Source: Holtiella sp036655075 (lineage in GTDB: Bacteria; Bacillota; Clostridia; Lachnospirales; Cellulosilyticaceae). Taken from it: DNA of 64,000 bases. The position numbers and the translations under genes are program-made. Location: contig NZ_JAVVQU010000002.1 of the NCBI RefSeq assembly GCF_036655075.1, positions 1-64,000 on the forward strand, given 5' to 3'. This document shows positions 49,290 to 57,456 of the stretch, one piece after another. How positions within the stretch are numbered: the stretch's first letter is position 1; every line of letters starts with the position of its first letter. Below the pieces are notes generated by a model. That model did no database searches, was not told the origin of the DNA, and saw nothing but the letters and a program-made list of their open reading frames with translations.

Positions 49290-49997
49290 TTATTCCACAT
49301 AAATAGTGGTGCCTATTTTTTCGCCAGCTGCTGCTTTTAAAATACCGTTAGGCATGTCTAAATCAAAAACAATAATAGGTAATTTTTGATCAATACATAA
49401 AGTAGCTGCTGCTGCATCAATTGCTTTTAAATTTTTGTTTAAAAGCTCTTGGCATGAGATACTTTCATATTTTTTAGCTTCAGGGTTAAGTTTTGGATCA
49501 CTATCATATACACCATCAATATTTTTAGCAAAAAGAAGTGCACCTACTTCTACTTCGCAACCTCTTAAAGCCGCACCTGTATCTGTAGAAAAGAATGGAT
49601 GTCCTGTGCCACCTGCAAAGAAAACAATTTTCCCTTTTTTCATATGTAAAAGCGCATGCTCTTTAGAAAAAAGTTCAGTCATATTTCCAACTGCAAATGG
49701 TGTTTGAACAACAGCTTCTACACCTTCTGCACGGCAAACATCAGCCACATAAATGGCATTCATAACTGTTGCAAGCATACCAATTTGGTCTGCTTTTGTA
49801 CGATCCATATCACCACTTGTACGGCCTCTCCAGAAGTTTCCACCGCCAATTACGACACAAACTTCAATCCCTGTTTGAACAAGTTCAATAAGTTCACGTA
49901 CAACACGTGTAATCACACCATGGTCAAAGCCTCTTTGTTTTTCTCCAGCGAGTGCTTCACCGCTTAATTTGACTAGTACACGACTATATTTTTGCAT
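49290..49997 (-). CDS. pyrH: UMP kinase PyrH
   Basis: The 235-residue amino acid kinase fold protein has RVLVKLSGEALAGEKQRGFD near the start, VVIGGGNFWRGRTSG near 50, FAGGTGHPFFSTDTGAALRG near 125 and KNIDGVYDSDPK near 155. It phosphorylates UMP. ATG 49997 with GGAAGGTG upstream is preferred to the GTG at 50006, which lies inside that site. Confidence 0.97.
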   Translation of the reverse strand: MQKYSRVLVKLSGEALAGEKQRGFDHGVITRVVRELIELVQTGIEVCVVIGGGNFWRGRTSGDMDRTKADQIGMLATVMNAIYVADVCRAEGVEAVVQTPFAVGNMTELFSKEHALLHMKKGKIVFFAGGTGHPFFSTDTGAALRGCEVEVGALLFAKNIDGVYDSDPKLNPEAKKYESISCQELLNKNLKAIDAAAATLCIDQKLPIIVFDLDMPNGILKAAAGEKIGTTIYVE

Positions 49998-50093
49998 AAT
50001 CTTCACCTTCCTGCTATGAATACTCTACCACAAAATGTTTTGTATTTCTAGATATAAAATAAAATAATTCCTTTATTTTCTAAGGCTTGCGCC

Positions 50094-50122
50094 GTAAAAA
50101 AGGGGACACAACGTGTCCCCCC
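50094..50122 (-). terminator. terminator after tsf
   Basis: GGGGACAC (50102-50109) pairs perfectly with GTGTCCCC (50113-50120) across a 3-base loop, followed on the minus strand by TTTTTT. It separates rpsB-tsf from pyrH-frr. Confidence 0.92.
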
Positions 50123-50141
50123 TAATGTGCTAATCTACTGA

Positions 50142-51053
50142 TTAGTTACCAGCCATTTGTTTAGCAACTTCTTCTGCAAAGTTTTCTTCTACTTTTTCGA
50201 TACCTTCACCAGTTTCGAAACGTACGAATGCTCTAACTGCATCAGCGTTACCAAGTTCAGCTGTAACATATTTAGCAACTGTTAAATCTGGATCTTTAAC
50301 ATATTCTTGTTCAAGTAAACAGATTTCTTTAAGTTGTTTGTTTAATCTTCCGATTACCATTTTTTCAATGATGTTTTCAGGTTTCCCTGGGTTTTCATTG
50401 ATTGCTTGGTGCATTAAGATTTCTTTTTCTTTTTCTTGTTTTTCAGCAGAAACATCAGCCGTTCTGATGAATTCAGGATTAACAGCAGCAACTTGCATTG
50501 CTACGTTACGGCCTACTTCAAGAGCTTTTTCATCTGTTGATCCCATTTCAACTACAGCAATAATTTTACCACCACCATGTGTGTAAGCAGCAAATGTACC
50601 ATCTGTTGTCATACGTGCAATACGACGAAGTGTTAAGTTTTCACCGATTGTAGCGATTTTTTCTGTTAAAACATCACCAACTGTTTTAGATGCATCTTCA
50701 CACCATGGAAGTGCTTTTAATGCTTCTACATCAGCTACTTCGTTATTAAGTACCATTTCAGCAACTTGATTAACGAATGTAATGAATTGTTCATTTTTAG
50801 CAACGAAGTCTGTTTCTGAGTTGATTTCAACTAAAGCAGCTGTTTTGTGATCAGCAGAAATCATTTCTTTTACAAGACCTTCAGCAGCAACACGACCAGC
50901 TTTTTTAGCAGCTTTTGCTAAGCCTTTTTCGCGTAATACTTCGATAGCTTTTTCAATGTTGCCATCTACTTCATTTAATACACTTTTGCAGTCCATCATG
51001 CCTGCGCCAGTTCTTTCACGTAACTCTTTTACCATTGCAGCTGTAATAGCCAT
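50142..51053 (-). CDS. tsf: elongation factor Ts
   Basis: The 303-residue protein has ITAAMVKELRERTGAGMMDC, then KGLAKAAKKAGRVAAEGLV and VEINSETDFVAKNEQF, and a long C-terminal dimerisation region. It recycles EF-Tu-GDP. It lies 20 bp after rpsB with a GGAGG ribosome site. Confidence 0.98.
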   Translation of the reverse strand: MAITAAMVKELRERTGAGMMDCKSVLNEVDGNIEKAIEVLREKGLAKAAKKAGRVAAEGLVKEMISADHKTAALVEINSETDFVAKNEQFITFVNQVAEMVLNNEVADVEALKALPWCEDASKTVGDVLTEKIATIGENLTLRRIARMTTDGTFAAYTHGGGKIIAVVEMGSTDEKALEVGRNVAMQVAAVNPEFIRTADVSAEKQEKEKEILMHQAINENPGKPENIIEKMVIGRLNKQLKEICLLEQEYVKDPDLTVAKYVTAELGNADAVRAFVRFETGEGIEKVEENFAEEVAKQMAGN

Positions 51054-51073
51054 AATTCATTACCTCCAGATTA

Positions 51074-51820
51074 TTATTCAGCGATTACTTCTGCTTCGCT
51101 GTTTACTGTTTCATCTTCTGCGTTTGCTTCAAAGATTTCACCTTGTTTTGTTTCTATGATTGCATCTGCCATTTTAGCAACGATTAATTTAACCGCACGA
51201 ATAGCATCATCATTACCTGGGATTACGTAATCAACTTCTTCTGGATCACAGTTAGTATCAACGATAGCTACTACTGGAATTCCTAAGATATGAGCTTCTT
51301 GGATAGCAATTTTTTCTTTTCTTGGGTCAACTACGAACATAAGGTCTGGTAATTGTTTCATTTCTTTAATACCACCTAAGTTCTTTTCAAGTTTGTCCAT
51401 TTCTTTACGAAGTTCAATTACTTCTTTTTTAGGAAGTACTTCGAAAGTACCATCTTGTGCCATTTCTTCTAATTGTTTAAGTCTAGCAACACGACTTTTG
51501 ATTGTAGAGAAGTTTGTAAGCATTCCACCTAACCATCTTTGGTTAACGTAGTACATACCACAACGTTCTGCTTCTGATTTAACAGAATCTTGAGCTTGTT
51601 TTTTAGTACCTACGAATAATACTTTACCGCCTTCTTCGCCTACTTGACGAATTGTAGCGTAAGCTTCATCGATTTTTTTAGCTGTTTTTTGTAAGTCGAT
51701 GATGTAGATACCGTTTCTTTCTGTGAAGATGTATTCTTTCATTTTTGGGTTCCATCTTCTTGTTTGGTGACCGAAGTGTACACCCGCTTCTAAAAGTTGT
51801 TTCATTGAAATAACGCTCAT
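51074..51820 (-). CDS. rpsB: 30S ribosomal protein S2
   Basis: The 248-residue protein has MKQLLEAGVHFGHQTRRWNP, RWLGGMLTNFSTIKSRVARL and VVAIVDTNCDPEEVDYVIPG, the S2 signatures, with a short acidic tail. AGGAGG lies before the ATG, and a good promoter about 105 bp upstream gives a substantial leader. Confidence 0.98.
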   Translation of the reverse strand: MSVISMKQLLEAGVHFGHQTRRWNPKMKEYIFTERNGIYIIDLQKTAKKIDEAYATIRQVGEEGGKVLFVGTKKQAQDSVKSEAERCGMYYVNQRWLGGMLTNFSTIKSRVARLKQLEEMAQDGTFEVLPKKEVIELRKEMDKLEKNLGGIKEMKQLPDLMFVVDPRKEKIAIQEAHILGIPVVAIVDTNCDPEEVDYVIPGNDDAIRAVKLIVAKMADAIIETKQGEIFEANAEDETVNSEAEVIAE

Positions 51821-51923
51821 TTTAATTCCTCCTGGTTGGTCCTCCGCATAGTTTATAATGCAAAATACTTATACAAGCACCGCTTTTGCATCACGCTATA
51901 CGTGTGTTTTATTTTCGCATTGA

Positions 51924-51952
51924 ATTATATCATACTCTATGCTATAACACAA
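51924..51952 (-). promoter_or_regulatory. promoter of rpsB-tsf
   Basis: On the minus strand TTGTGT (51947-51952) and TATAAT (51924-51929) are spaced 17 bp. Transcription would start near 51917, giving a leader of about 97 bases that contains the arms GCAAAA and TTTTGC. Confidence 0.6.
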
Positions 51953-51969
51953 TATCTTATTTTTTATTT

Positions 51970-52125
51970 TTATTTTTTGGCATTTCTTGTCAGATGTTCT
52001 AACACTAAGTCGTAGGCTCCCATAAGAGGTAAATGACATTTTCCTGTTAGAAGTTTAGTCGTCATCTGCTGCTCATAAACATAACGTCTAAATGCCACAG
52101 CATCTTCTATAATGCCTTTTGATTC
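51970..52125 (-). pseudogene. open frame that may be the shifted 3' end of the 52107 gene
   Basis: After a TGA at 52126 the minus strand has a 51-codon open frame including GIIEDAVAFRRYVYEQQMTT and later KCHLPLMGAYDLVLEHL. It has no start codon with a good ribosome site. Adding one A to the AAAA run near 52115 would fuse it to the gene at 52107-52325 (ENQK then GIIEDAV). It is either a frameshifted tail or a fortuitous frame. I do not recognise the family. Confidence 0.3.
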
Positions 52126-52325
52126 TCAGAACTCACTGATTTGTGTCGCACTATAGTCACCACTGTTGGTGGTTTTGTAGGTTCTACTTCATCTTTGGCT
52201 ACTGTTTCTTGCATGACCTCTTGTGGCCTAATATTCAATCCTACATAGTCCATCACCAGCCCTGACAGCATGATGCCACTCCCTACCCCCATAAACCAGT
52301 CCAAGAACTTTTCTCTTTTCCTCAT
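52107..52325 (-). CDS. small single-pass membrane protein of a SwrB-type locus
   Basis: The 72-residue protein has a basic start (MRKREKFLDW), one membrane helix (MGVGSGIMLSGLVMDYVGL) and a hydrophilic tail ending ENQKAL. Short membrane proteins of this kind, sometimes annotated as MltG-like fragments, occur after DUF6115 genes upstream of rpsB in Clostridia. The ATG overlaps closely with the end of the 52330 gene (GAGGT upstream). It may be intact, or the first part of a frameshifted gene. Confidence 0.5.
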   Translation of the reverse strand: MRKREKFLDWFMGVGSGIMLSGLVMDYVGLNIRPQEVMQETVAKDEVEPTKPPTVVTIVRHKSVSSENQKAL

Positions 52326-52329
52326 CGTC

Positions 52330-52500
52330 TTACCTCATCTTGTAAAGTGAAAGCATGAGTTGTACTTCACTTTTGCCTTTATTTACTTTTTTTGCGATGT
52401 CTTCTACACTTAATCCTTCTTCTGAAAATCTAATAATTTCATCATAGCATTTTGTTTCTTCTTGTGCAAGATATAGCACTTCTACAGAGCGTGTAGTCAC
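52330..52500 (-). CDS. SwrB/DUF6115-like C-terminal HTH fragment
   Basis: The 56-residue frame starts at GTG 52500 behind a G-rich site and contains YDEIIRFSEEGLSVEDIAKK, then KGKSEVQLMLSLYKMR. This is the C-terminal helix-turn-helix-like motif of DUF6115/SwrB proteins, which normally carry an N-terminal membrane helix and coiled coil and sit between sigD and rpsB in motile Bacillota. Here the N-terminal part is missing. Probably a remnant of the flagellar-locus gene, possibly still made as a short peptide. Confidence 0.6.
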   Translation of the reverse strand: MTTRSVEVLYLAQEETKCYDEIIRFSEEGLSVEDIAKKVNKGKSEVQLMLSLYKMR

Positions 52501-52769
52501 CTTAGCCCCCCCGTTACAGTATATACTAAATCTCTTTCACCCCATGACCAATAGTTTTGACAACTAGAGTACCTGTAGCAGTGTAGAGCTCTATCCGTAC
52601 ACCCATAGTTAGCTCCAGTCTCCTCTGCCAATGAAGGAAGTGTATTTTGCTCGGTATAAACAATCGGTGTTAAATTTTTTACATCAATATTATACTATTT
52701 ATTTTTGTCAATAGATCTTCACATTTTTATCATTGTTTTTAAATTCAAGTTGTTATTCAATTTTAAAAA
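52501..52769. other. gene-poor stretch upstream of the SwrB-like fragment
   Basis: The only coding-like item is a 26-codon minus-strand frame (52526-52606, beginning MGVRIELYTATG) behind a GGAG site. It may be the start of a decayed gene. Otherwise AT-rich. Minus-strand TTGACA (52706-52711) and TATAAT (52689-52694) are present but only 11 bp apart, so they are not a normal promoter pair. Confidence 0.4.
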
Positions 52770-52820
52770 AATAAAGTAATATACTCGTATATCATTAAAC
52801 GAGTGTATTACTTTATTCTT
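52770..52820 (-). terminator. terminator after spoIIM
   Basis: A 19-bp stem with a single mismatch (52770-52788 with 52799-52817) and a 10-base loop lies 15 bp after the spoIIM stop; T residues follow on the minus strand. Confidence 0.8.
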
Positions 52821-52831
52821 TATGTATTTAT

Positions 52832-53398
52832 TTAAAATAGGCTTCTCACCATTGGCTGTATATAAGCATCTACCAAACTAATCAAAAGGGCACCAGCAAT
52901 ACAGAATACAACAAGTTGACGATAGGTTGCTCCATAGACCTCATGACCTTTTAGCCCATATCTTAAGCTATGCTCTCCTACCATAATCCCTAAAAACAGT
53001 AGTGTTACCCCCTGTAACCCAAAAAGCAAGAGACTCATCCATATCCCCTTCAAACCAAAGAGTAATAACACACCACAGATGCTAAATCCATAGCTAAAAC
53101 TCATAAAAAACAGAATAGCTACTGCAACAAATCTTGTTGTTTTAGTAAACCCTGATGCCCATATTCCTAGGAGTTGGATGAGGTGAATACACAACGCTTT
53201 TTTGAAAATCTCAAAATTTCCATCTCTCAAAGCGCTCTCTCCCTGTACAATAGCAACTAAGCTTTCAAAAAAAATCTTATCTTTTTTTACACTTATACAA
53301 TAGAAACTCCCTATTAGTATGCCTATGATACAAACCATAACCCATATTAAATTTGTATTCATAAACTTTTTTGATAACGGTTTCACAGTATGGCTCAT
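52832..53398 (-). CDS. spoIIM: stage II sporulation protein M
   Basis: The 188-residue protein has five hydrophobic segments and SpoIIM/DUF95 features: an N-terminal helix WVMVCIIGILIGSFYCISV, KKALCIHLIQLLGIWASGF in the middle and GLQGVTLLFLGIMVGEHSLR near 135. SpoIIM is part of the SpoIID-IIM-IIP machinery that drives engulfment of the forespore. ATG 53398 with GAGGAGG upstream is preferred to 53413. It supports an endospore-forming host. Confidence 0.88.
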   Translation of the reverse strand: MSHTVKPLSKKFMNTNLIWVMVCIIGILIGSFYCISVKKDKIFFESLVAIVQGESALRDGNFEIFKKALCIHLIQLLGIWASGFTKTTRFVAVAILFFMSFSYGFSICGVLLLFGLKGIWMSLLLFGLQGVTLLFLGIMVGEHSLRYGLKGHEVYGATYRQLVVFCIAGALLISLVDAYIQPMVRSLF

Positions 53399-53464
53399 TC
53401 TACGCCTCCTCATAAGGTTTGTCTCTCTTTCTACCTTATGAAAGGACGTCCCACTTTAGAACTT

Positions 53465-54001
53465 TTAAGATTCTTGCTTTAACCTATTTTCTACTGCTAG
53501 TAGTCCCACTATTGTTTTACTATCACAAATCTCCCCTGTAAAAATCATATGAATAGCTTCTTGAATGGGATAAGTCACCACTTCAATATATTCATCTTCA
53601 TCTAAGTGCTGCTGCCCTACTTGCAAGTCTTGTGCCATATAAAGATGGAGTCGTTCATCACTAAGGCCTACTGCCGTATACATACTACAAATCTTAGTCA
53701 TCTTTCCCGCTTTAAAGCCGACTTCCTCCTCTAGCTCTCTTGTTGCACATGTGAGTGGGTCTTCGCCTTTTTCAAGCTTTCCTGCCGGTATTTCAAGCAC
53801 ATAGCCATCTTCAGCATTTCTATATTGTTTCACCAATATGACTTCTTTCCCAGTCGTCACAGGAACTACAGCTGAAGCACCATTATGTACAACTAAATCC
53901 CACTGTGCAACAGAGCCATCCTCAAACTGTATTTCATCTTGTACGATAGTAAATATTTTTCCTTTATAAACTTCTTTTCTTCCTATACGCTTTGCCCCCA
54001 T
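53465..54001 (-). CDS. NUDIX hydrolase, ADP-ribose pyrophosphatase type
   Basis: The 178-residue protein contains the NUDIX box GEDPLTCATRELEEEVGF (REL-EE-GF spacing) near residue 79 and LEIPAGKLEKGED just before it, typical of ADP-ribose pyrophosphatases. YTAVGLSDERLHLYMAQDL follows. It hydrolyses ADP-ribose in the cytoplasm. It follows proC by 10 bp and is probably co-transcribed. Confidence 0.92.
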   Translation of the reverse strand: MGAKRIGRKEVYKGKIFTIVQDEIQFEDGSVAQWDLVVHNGASAVVPVTTGKEVILVKQYRNAEDGYVLEIPAGKLEKGEDPLTCATRELEEEVGFKAGKMTKICSMYTAVGLSDERLHLYMAQDLQVGQQHLDEDEYIEVVTYPIQEAIHMIFTGEICDSKTIVGLLAVENRLKQES

Positions 54002-54011
54002 ATGTCCCTCC

Positions 54012-54803
54012 TTAACTCATTTTGTTGGCTTTTTCAAAACAAGCTGTCATGCCACTAATCACACTATGTCTAAAACCCGTTTCTTCTAACTTAGCTACCG
54101 CTTCAATAGTTGTTCCACCAGGAGAAGTTACCGCATCCTTTAAACTTCCCGGATGCTCTTTAGTCTGAAGTACCATTTCACACGCACCTTTTATAGAAAG
54201 TGCTGCCATTTCATAAGCCATTTGACGTGGCACACCAAAACGAACAGCTGCATCTGCCATCGCTTCTATGAACATATATCCATAGGCTGGTGAAGACCCT
54301 GACAAAGCAACGATTGCATTCATCTGATTTTCTGCAATTTTGAAACTACGCCCAAAAGCATTAAAGTGTGCTTCCACTACTTGAAGTTCTTCACTTGTTA
54401 CAGCGCCTTCTTTATAACAGTACGCCGTCACACCTTGGCCGACTAAAGCAGGTGTATTAGGCATAGTACGTACAAGTTTTGTATGCCCACCTAAAAGCAT
54501 CTCCATCTTCTCTAAGCTGATTCCAGGTGCAACCGTAATCACAACTTGTTCCTTTTTAATCAACTCTTTAAGTTCTTTACAAACTGACTCATAATATTGA
54601 GGCTTTACACTCAACACAATATACTCACTTGCCTGTATAAGTTCTTTTATGGATTTACATCCTAAAATACAACTTGCTTCAAACTTCTTATACTGAGACT
54701 GATCTACATCAAATACAGCAACCTGTCCTTCAAACTTTTTAGTGATGGCATCAATCATAGCACCACCCATATTTCCTACACCTACAAATCCAAAACGACT
54801 CAT
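54012..54803 (-). CDS. proC: pyrroline-5-carboxylate reductase
   Basis: The 263-residue enzyme has the NADPH site FGFVGVGNMGGAMIDAI at the start, RTMPNTPALVGQGVTAY near 115, SGSSPAYGYMFIEAMADAAV near 170 and the signature VTSPGGTTIEAVAKLEETGF near 230. It makes proline in the last biosynthetic step. Divergent from nfeD. Confidence 0.96.
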   Translation of the reverse strand: MSRFGFVGVGNMGGAMIDAITKKFEGQVAVFDVDQSQYKKFEASCILGCKSIKELIQASEYIVLSVKPQYYESVCKELKELIKKEQVVITVAPGISLEKMEMLLGGHTKLVRTMPNTPALVGQGVTAYCYKEGAVTSEELQVVEAHFNAFGRSFKIAENQMNAIVALSGSSPAYGYMFIEAMADAAVRFGVPRQMAYEMAALSIKGACEMVLQTKEHPGSLKDAVTSPGGTTIEAVAKLEETGFRHSVISGMTACFEKANKMS

Positions 54804-54882
54804 ATATAACCTCTTTTCTTAACTTTATTTCAAAATTTTTATACCTATGTTATAATTTATAGTATAATATTTTTCCTTTGCA

Positions 54883-54905
54883 TACAATGTTATTATAACA
54901 TTGTA
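54883..54905. promoter_or_regulatory. palindrome between proC and nfeD
   Basis: TACAATGTTA and its complement form perfect 10-bp arms around TTA (54883-54892, 54896-54905). It overlaps the likely promoter region of nfeD, 26 bp before its start codon. An operator is the likeliest reading. Confidence 0.4.
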
Positions 54906-54930
54906 CAACCTAAAAGAAAGGAGTGATTTT

Positions 54931-55410
54931 ATGTGGTTACTTTGGTTAGTTGTAGGCATTGCCTTTGCTATTGCAGAAATTATCAATAACGGATTTTTCC
55001 TTATATGGTTTGCAATAGGCGCTATTGCAGCACTTTTAACGTCACTGATTACAACAAGTGTTCCCATCCAACTCATTGTTTTTTTGACTCTTTCTTTCTT
55101 ACTACTCATCACTTTAACAAGATACTGCTCCGCTCACTTCGCTAAAAAAGATACCATTCCAACTAATATCGATGCACTTATCGGTAAAACAGGTACTGTA
55201 CTTACATTCATTGGCACCGATAGCTCTCAAGTAGGTCAAGTTAAGCTAGACGGGGAAATTTGGAGTGCTATTTCATCTGATGGATTATCTATTGAAAAAG
55301 GCATAACTGTCATTGTAGATGAAATTCGTGGTGTTCGCTTAATTGTTCATCCAAAATCTTCTACCCTTTTAAATACATCCTCTCATAACACACAAGAGGA
55401 AACACTTTAA
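54931..55410 (+). CDS. NfeD-family membrane protein
   Basis: The 159-residue protein has three or four membrane segments (MWLLWLVVGIAFAIAEIINN, GFFLIWFAIGAIAALLTSLI) and a C-terminal OB-fold domain (IGKTGTVLTFIGTDSSQVGQ, GEIWSAISSDG). NfeD proteins partner with SPFH/stomatin-like proteins in membranes. ATG 54931 after AAAGGAGTG is preferred to a TTG at 54901. The partner gene immediately downstream is only a remnant. Confidence 0.9.
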   Translation: MWLLWLVVGIAFAIAEIINNGFFLIWFAIGAIAALLTSLITTSVPIQLIVFLTLSFLLLITLTRYCSAHFAKKDTIPTNIDALIGKTGTVLTFIGTDSSQVGQVKLDGEIWSAISSDGLSIEKGITVIVDEIRGVRLIVHPKSSTLLNTSSHNTQEETL

Positions 55411-55448
55411 GTTTAGTATGCTATCCATCACATAAAGAGGGATTGCCC

Positions 55449-55577
55449 ATGCCCTTAACTATTGGAATTATTATTTTAACTCTATTAAAATGATCAAGCA
55501 AACTTGTACTTCCGTCAGATGCTGTGAACTTCCTAGGTACTTTTAAAGACAGCAAAGAAGTTATGGGTAATCACTAG
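55449..55577 (+). pseudogene. SPFH/stomatin-like gene remnant with internal deletion
   Basis: Behind AGAGGG, ATG 55449 opens MPLTIGIIILTLLK and stops. In a shifted frame, SSKLVLPSDAVNFLGTFKD leads to KEVMGNH and a stop at 55577. The first part fits the N-terminal anchor, the second the C-terminal tail, of an SPFH protein of roughly 300 residues. Almost all of the band-7 domain has been deleted. Its position directly after nfeD is the normal place for the intact gene. Confidence 0.7.
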
Positions 55578-55639
55578 AAACTTGCTTCAGATAAAGCGTT
55601 TTTATACTCGCTATATAGCTTCTTATAAAAACGAGTGTT

Positions 55640-55705
55640 GTCCCAGCTCAATAGTAAAAGGTCTAAGAAACAAGTTTCTTAGACCTTTTACTATTGAGCT
55701 GGGAC
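55640..55705. repeat. perfect 32-bp inverted repeat with 2-bp loop
   Basis: Arms 55640-55671 and 55674-55705 are exact complements separated by AA. The outer ends read GTCCCAGCTCAATAG. No T run adjoins, so a simple intrinsic terminator is not certain. A second, weaker pair (CGTTTTTATA 55597-55606 with TATAAAAACG 55624-55633) lies just to the left. It sits between the SPFH remnant and the convergent purB gene. Confidence 0.9.
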
Positions 55706-55748
55706 ATTAAATGATTTGATAGTTTCTTAAATCTAATATCATTTATTT

Positions 55749-57179
55749 CTAAACGCGTACTTCACCTTCGCGTCCAAGTACATTTTTATTGGCATCTAGT
55801 AGTGGTTGAATCACTTCACCTACAAAGTCATCCACTTGAAGTGCTGCACAGCCAATAAAGTTTTCTGGTTTTAAAATACTGCGTAGCTCTTCTTCTGACA
55901 TTTTAAACGTGCCATCTGCTAAAATACGTTCGATTAAGTCATTTGGTCTACCTTGTTCTTTAACTTCTTTTGCTGCTTCCATAGAAAGCACACGAATTTT
56001 TTCATGAAGCTCTTGACGGTCTCCACCACGTTTTACACCTTCCATCAAAATAACTTCTGTTGCCATAAATGGAAGTTCACTTAAAATACGTGTTTCAATG
56101 ACCTTTGGATAAACAACAAGGCCATCTGCTACGTTCATATACGTTTCTAAAATAGCATCTACTGCTAAGAATCCTTCAGATACTGCAAGACGCTTGTTAG
56201 CACTATCATCAAGTGTTCTTTCAAACCATTGTGTAGAAGAAGTGATTGCCGGATTTAATGCATCACAAATTACAAACCGTGCTAACGCACTCATACGCTC
56301 ACTACGCATTGGATTACGTTTGTATGCCATGGCAGAAGATCCAATTTGATTTTTTTCAAAAGGTTCTTCAACTTCTTTTAAATTTTGAAGTAAACGGATA
56401 TCATTACTAAATTTATAAGCAGATTGAGCGATTTGACTTAGGGCATTTAAGATTTGACTGTCTATTTTTCTTGTATACGTTTGACCCGTTACAGGGAATA
56501 CATCTGCATACCCTAATTTATTTGCAATACGTTTATCTAACTCTTTAACTTTACTATAGTCCCCTTCAAAAAGGTTTAAGAAAGTAGCTTGTGTACCTGT
56601 GGTTCCTTTTGCTCCTCTTAAACGTTTTTCTCCAAGCAAGTGGTCAATTTCTTCTAAATCTAGCCAAAGCTCTTGTAGCCAAAGTGTAGCTCTTTTACCT
56701 ACTGTTGTAAGCTGCGCAGGTTGAAAATGTGTAAAACCTAAAGTTGGGAGTTCTTTATATTTAAGTGCAAAGTGAGTAAGTTTTTCCATAACATTTAATA
56801 CTTTTGTACGTAAAACTTCTAAAGCTTCATACATAATGATTAAGTCTGTGTTATCTCCTACATAGCAACTTGTTGCACCTAAGTGAATAATAGGCATTGC
56901 ACTTGTAGCCTGTTCTCCATAAGCATGCACATGAGCCATAACGTCATGTCTTACTTTCTTTTCCCATGCATCCGCTGTCTCATAATTGATGGTGTCTGCA
57001 TAACGTTTCATCTCTTCTATTTGTTCATCTGTAATAGCAAGTCCAAGCTCTTGTTCCGTTTCAGCAAGGGTTACCCATAATTTACGCCAAGTTTTAAACT
57101 TTTTATCCTCTGAAAATAAATAAAGCATTTCACGACTTGCATAGCGACCTGCTAAAGGACTTTGATAAGTATCTCTCAT
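55749..57179 (-). CDS. purB: adenylosuccinate lyase
   Basis: The 476-residue fumarase/aspartase-superfamily enzyme has HLGATSCYVGDNTDLI near 85, TLGFTHFQPAQLTTVGKRA near 145 and the signature GSSAMAYKRNPMRSERM near 280. It acts twice in purine synthesis. ATG 57179 with GAGAGGAAG upstream is preferred to 57218. Confidence 0.97.
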   Translation of the reverse strand: MRDTYQSPLAGRYASREMLYLFSEDKKFKTWRKLWVTLAETEQELGLAITDEQIEEMKRYADTINYETADAWEKKVRHDVMAHVHAYGEQATSAMPIIHLGATSCYVGDNTDLIIMYEALEVLRTKVLNVMEKLTHFALKYKELPTLGFTHFQPAQLTTVGKRATLWLQELWLDLEEIDHLLGEKRLRGAKGTTGTQATFLNLFEGDYSKVKELDKRIANKLGYADVFPVTGQTYTRKIDSQILNALSQIAQSAYKFSNDIRLLQNLKEVEEPFEKNQIGSSAMAYKRNPMRSERMSALARFVICDALNPAITSSTQWFERTLDDSANKRLAVSEGFLAVDAILETYMNVADGLVVYPKVIETRILSELPFMATEVILMEGVKRGGDRQELHEKIRVLSMEAAKEVKEQGRPNDLIERILADGTFKMSEEELRSILKPENFIGCAALQVDDFVGEVIQPLLDANKNVLGREGEVRV

Positions 57180-57422
57180 ATGCTTCTTCCTCTCTTTCAC
57201 ACGCTTATTGCGCCTCATTCTCTTATATTATAATGAATTTTTAAGAGAAACTCAACAAAATTCGAACCTTTTATGTTTTTTTTTACTTTTTGTTCACTTT
57301 TCATTTTTCTTTCATCTTTATCTTTTAACTTTCTGCTTACATTTATACGTTTTCCAACTTATCCGATTTATGCATCCCCATACGTCATTTTGGCCCCCAC
57401 CTCTACAACCTATCTGCCCACG

Positions 57423-57453
57423 CAAAAAGGACTGCGTTTAAACACAGCCCTCT
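57423..57453 (-). terminator. terminator after the aminotransferase
   Basis: A roughly 9-bp stem (AGGGCTGTG with CGCAGTCCT, wobble pairs included; loop TTTAAA) is followed on the minus strand by TTTTTG. It lies 4 bp after the stop. Confidence 0.7.
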
Positions 57454-57456
57454 CAA

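Noticed and set aside
52689..52711. TTGACA and TATAAT on the minus strand
   Set aside because: They are only 11 bp apart, so they do not form a normal promoter.
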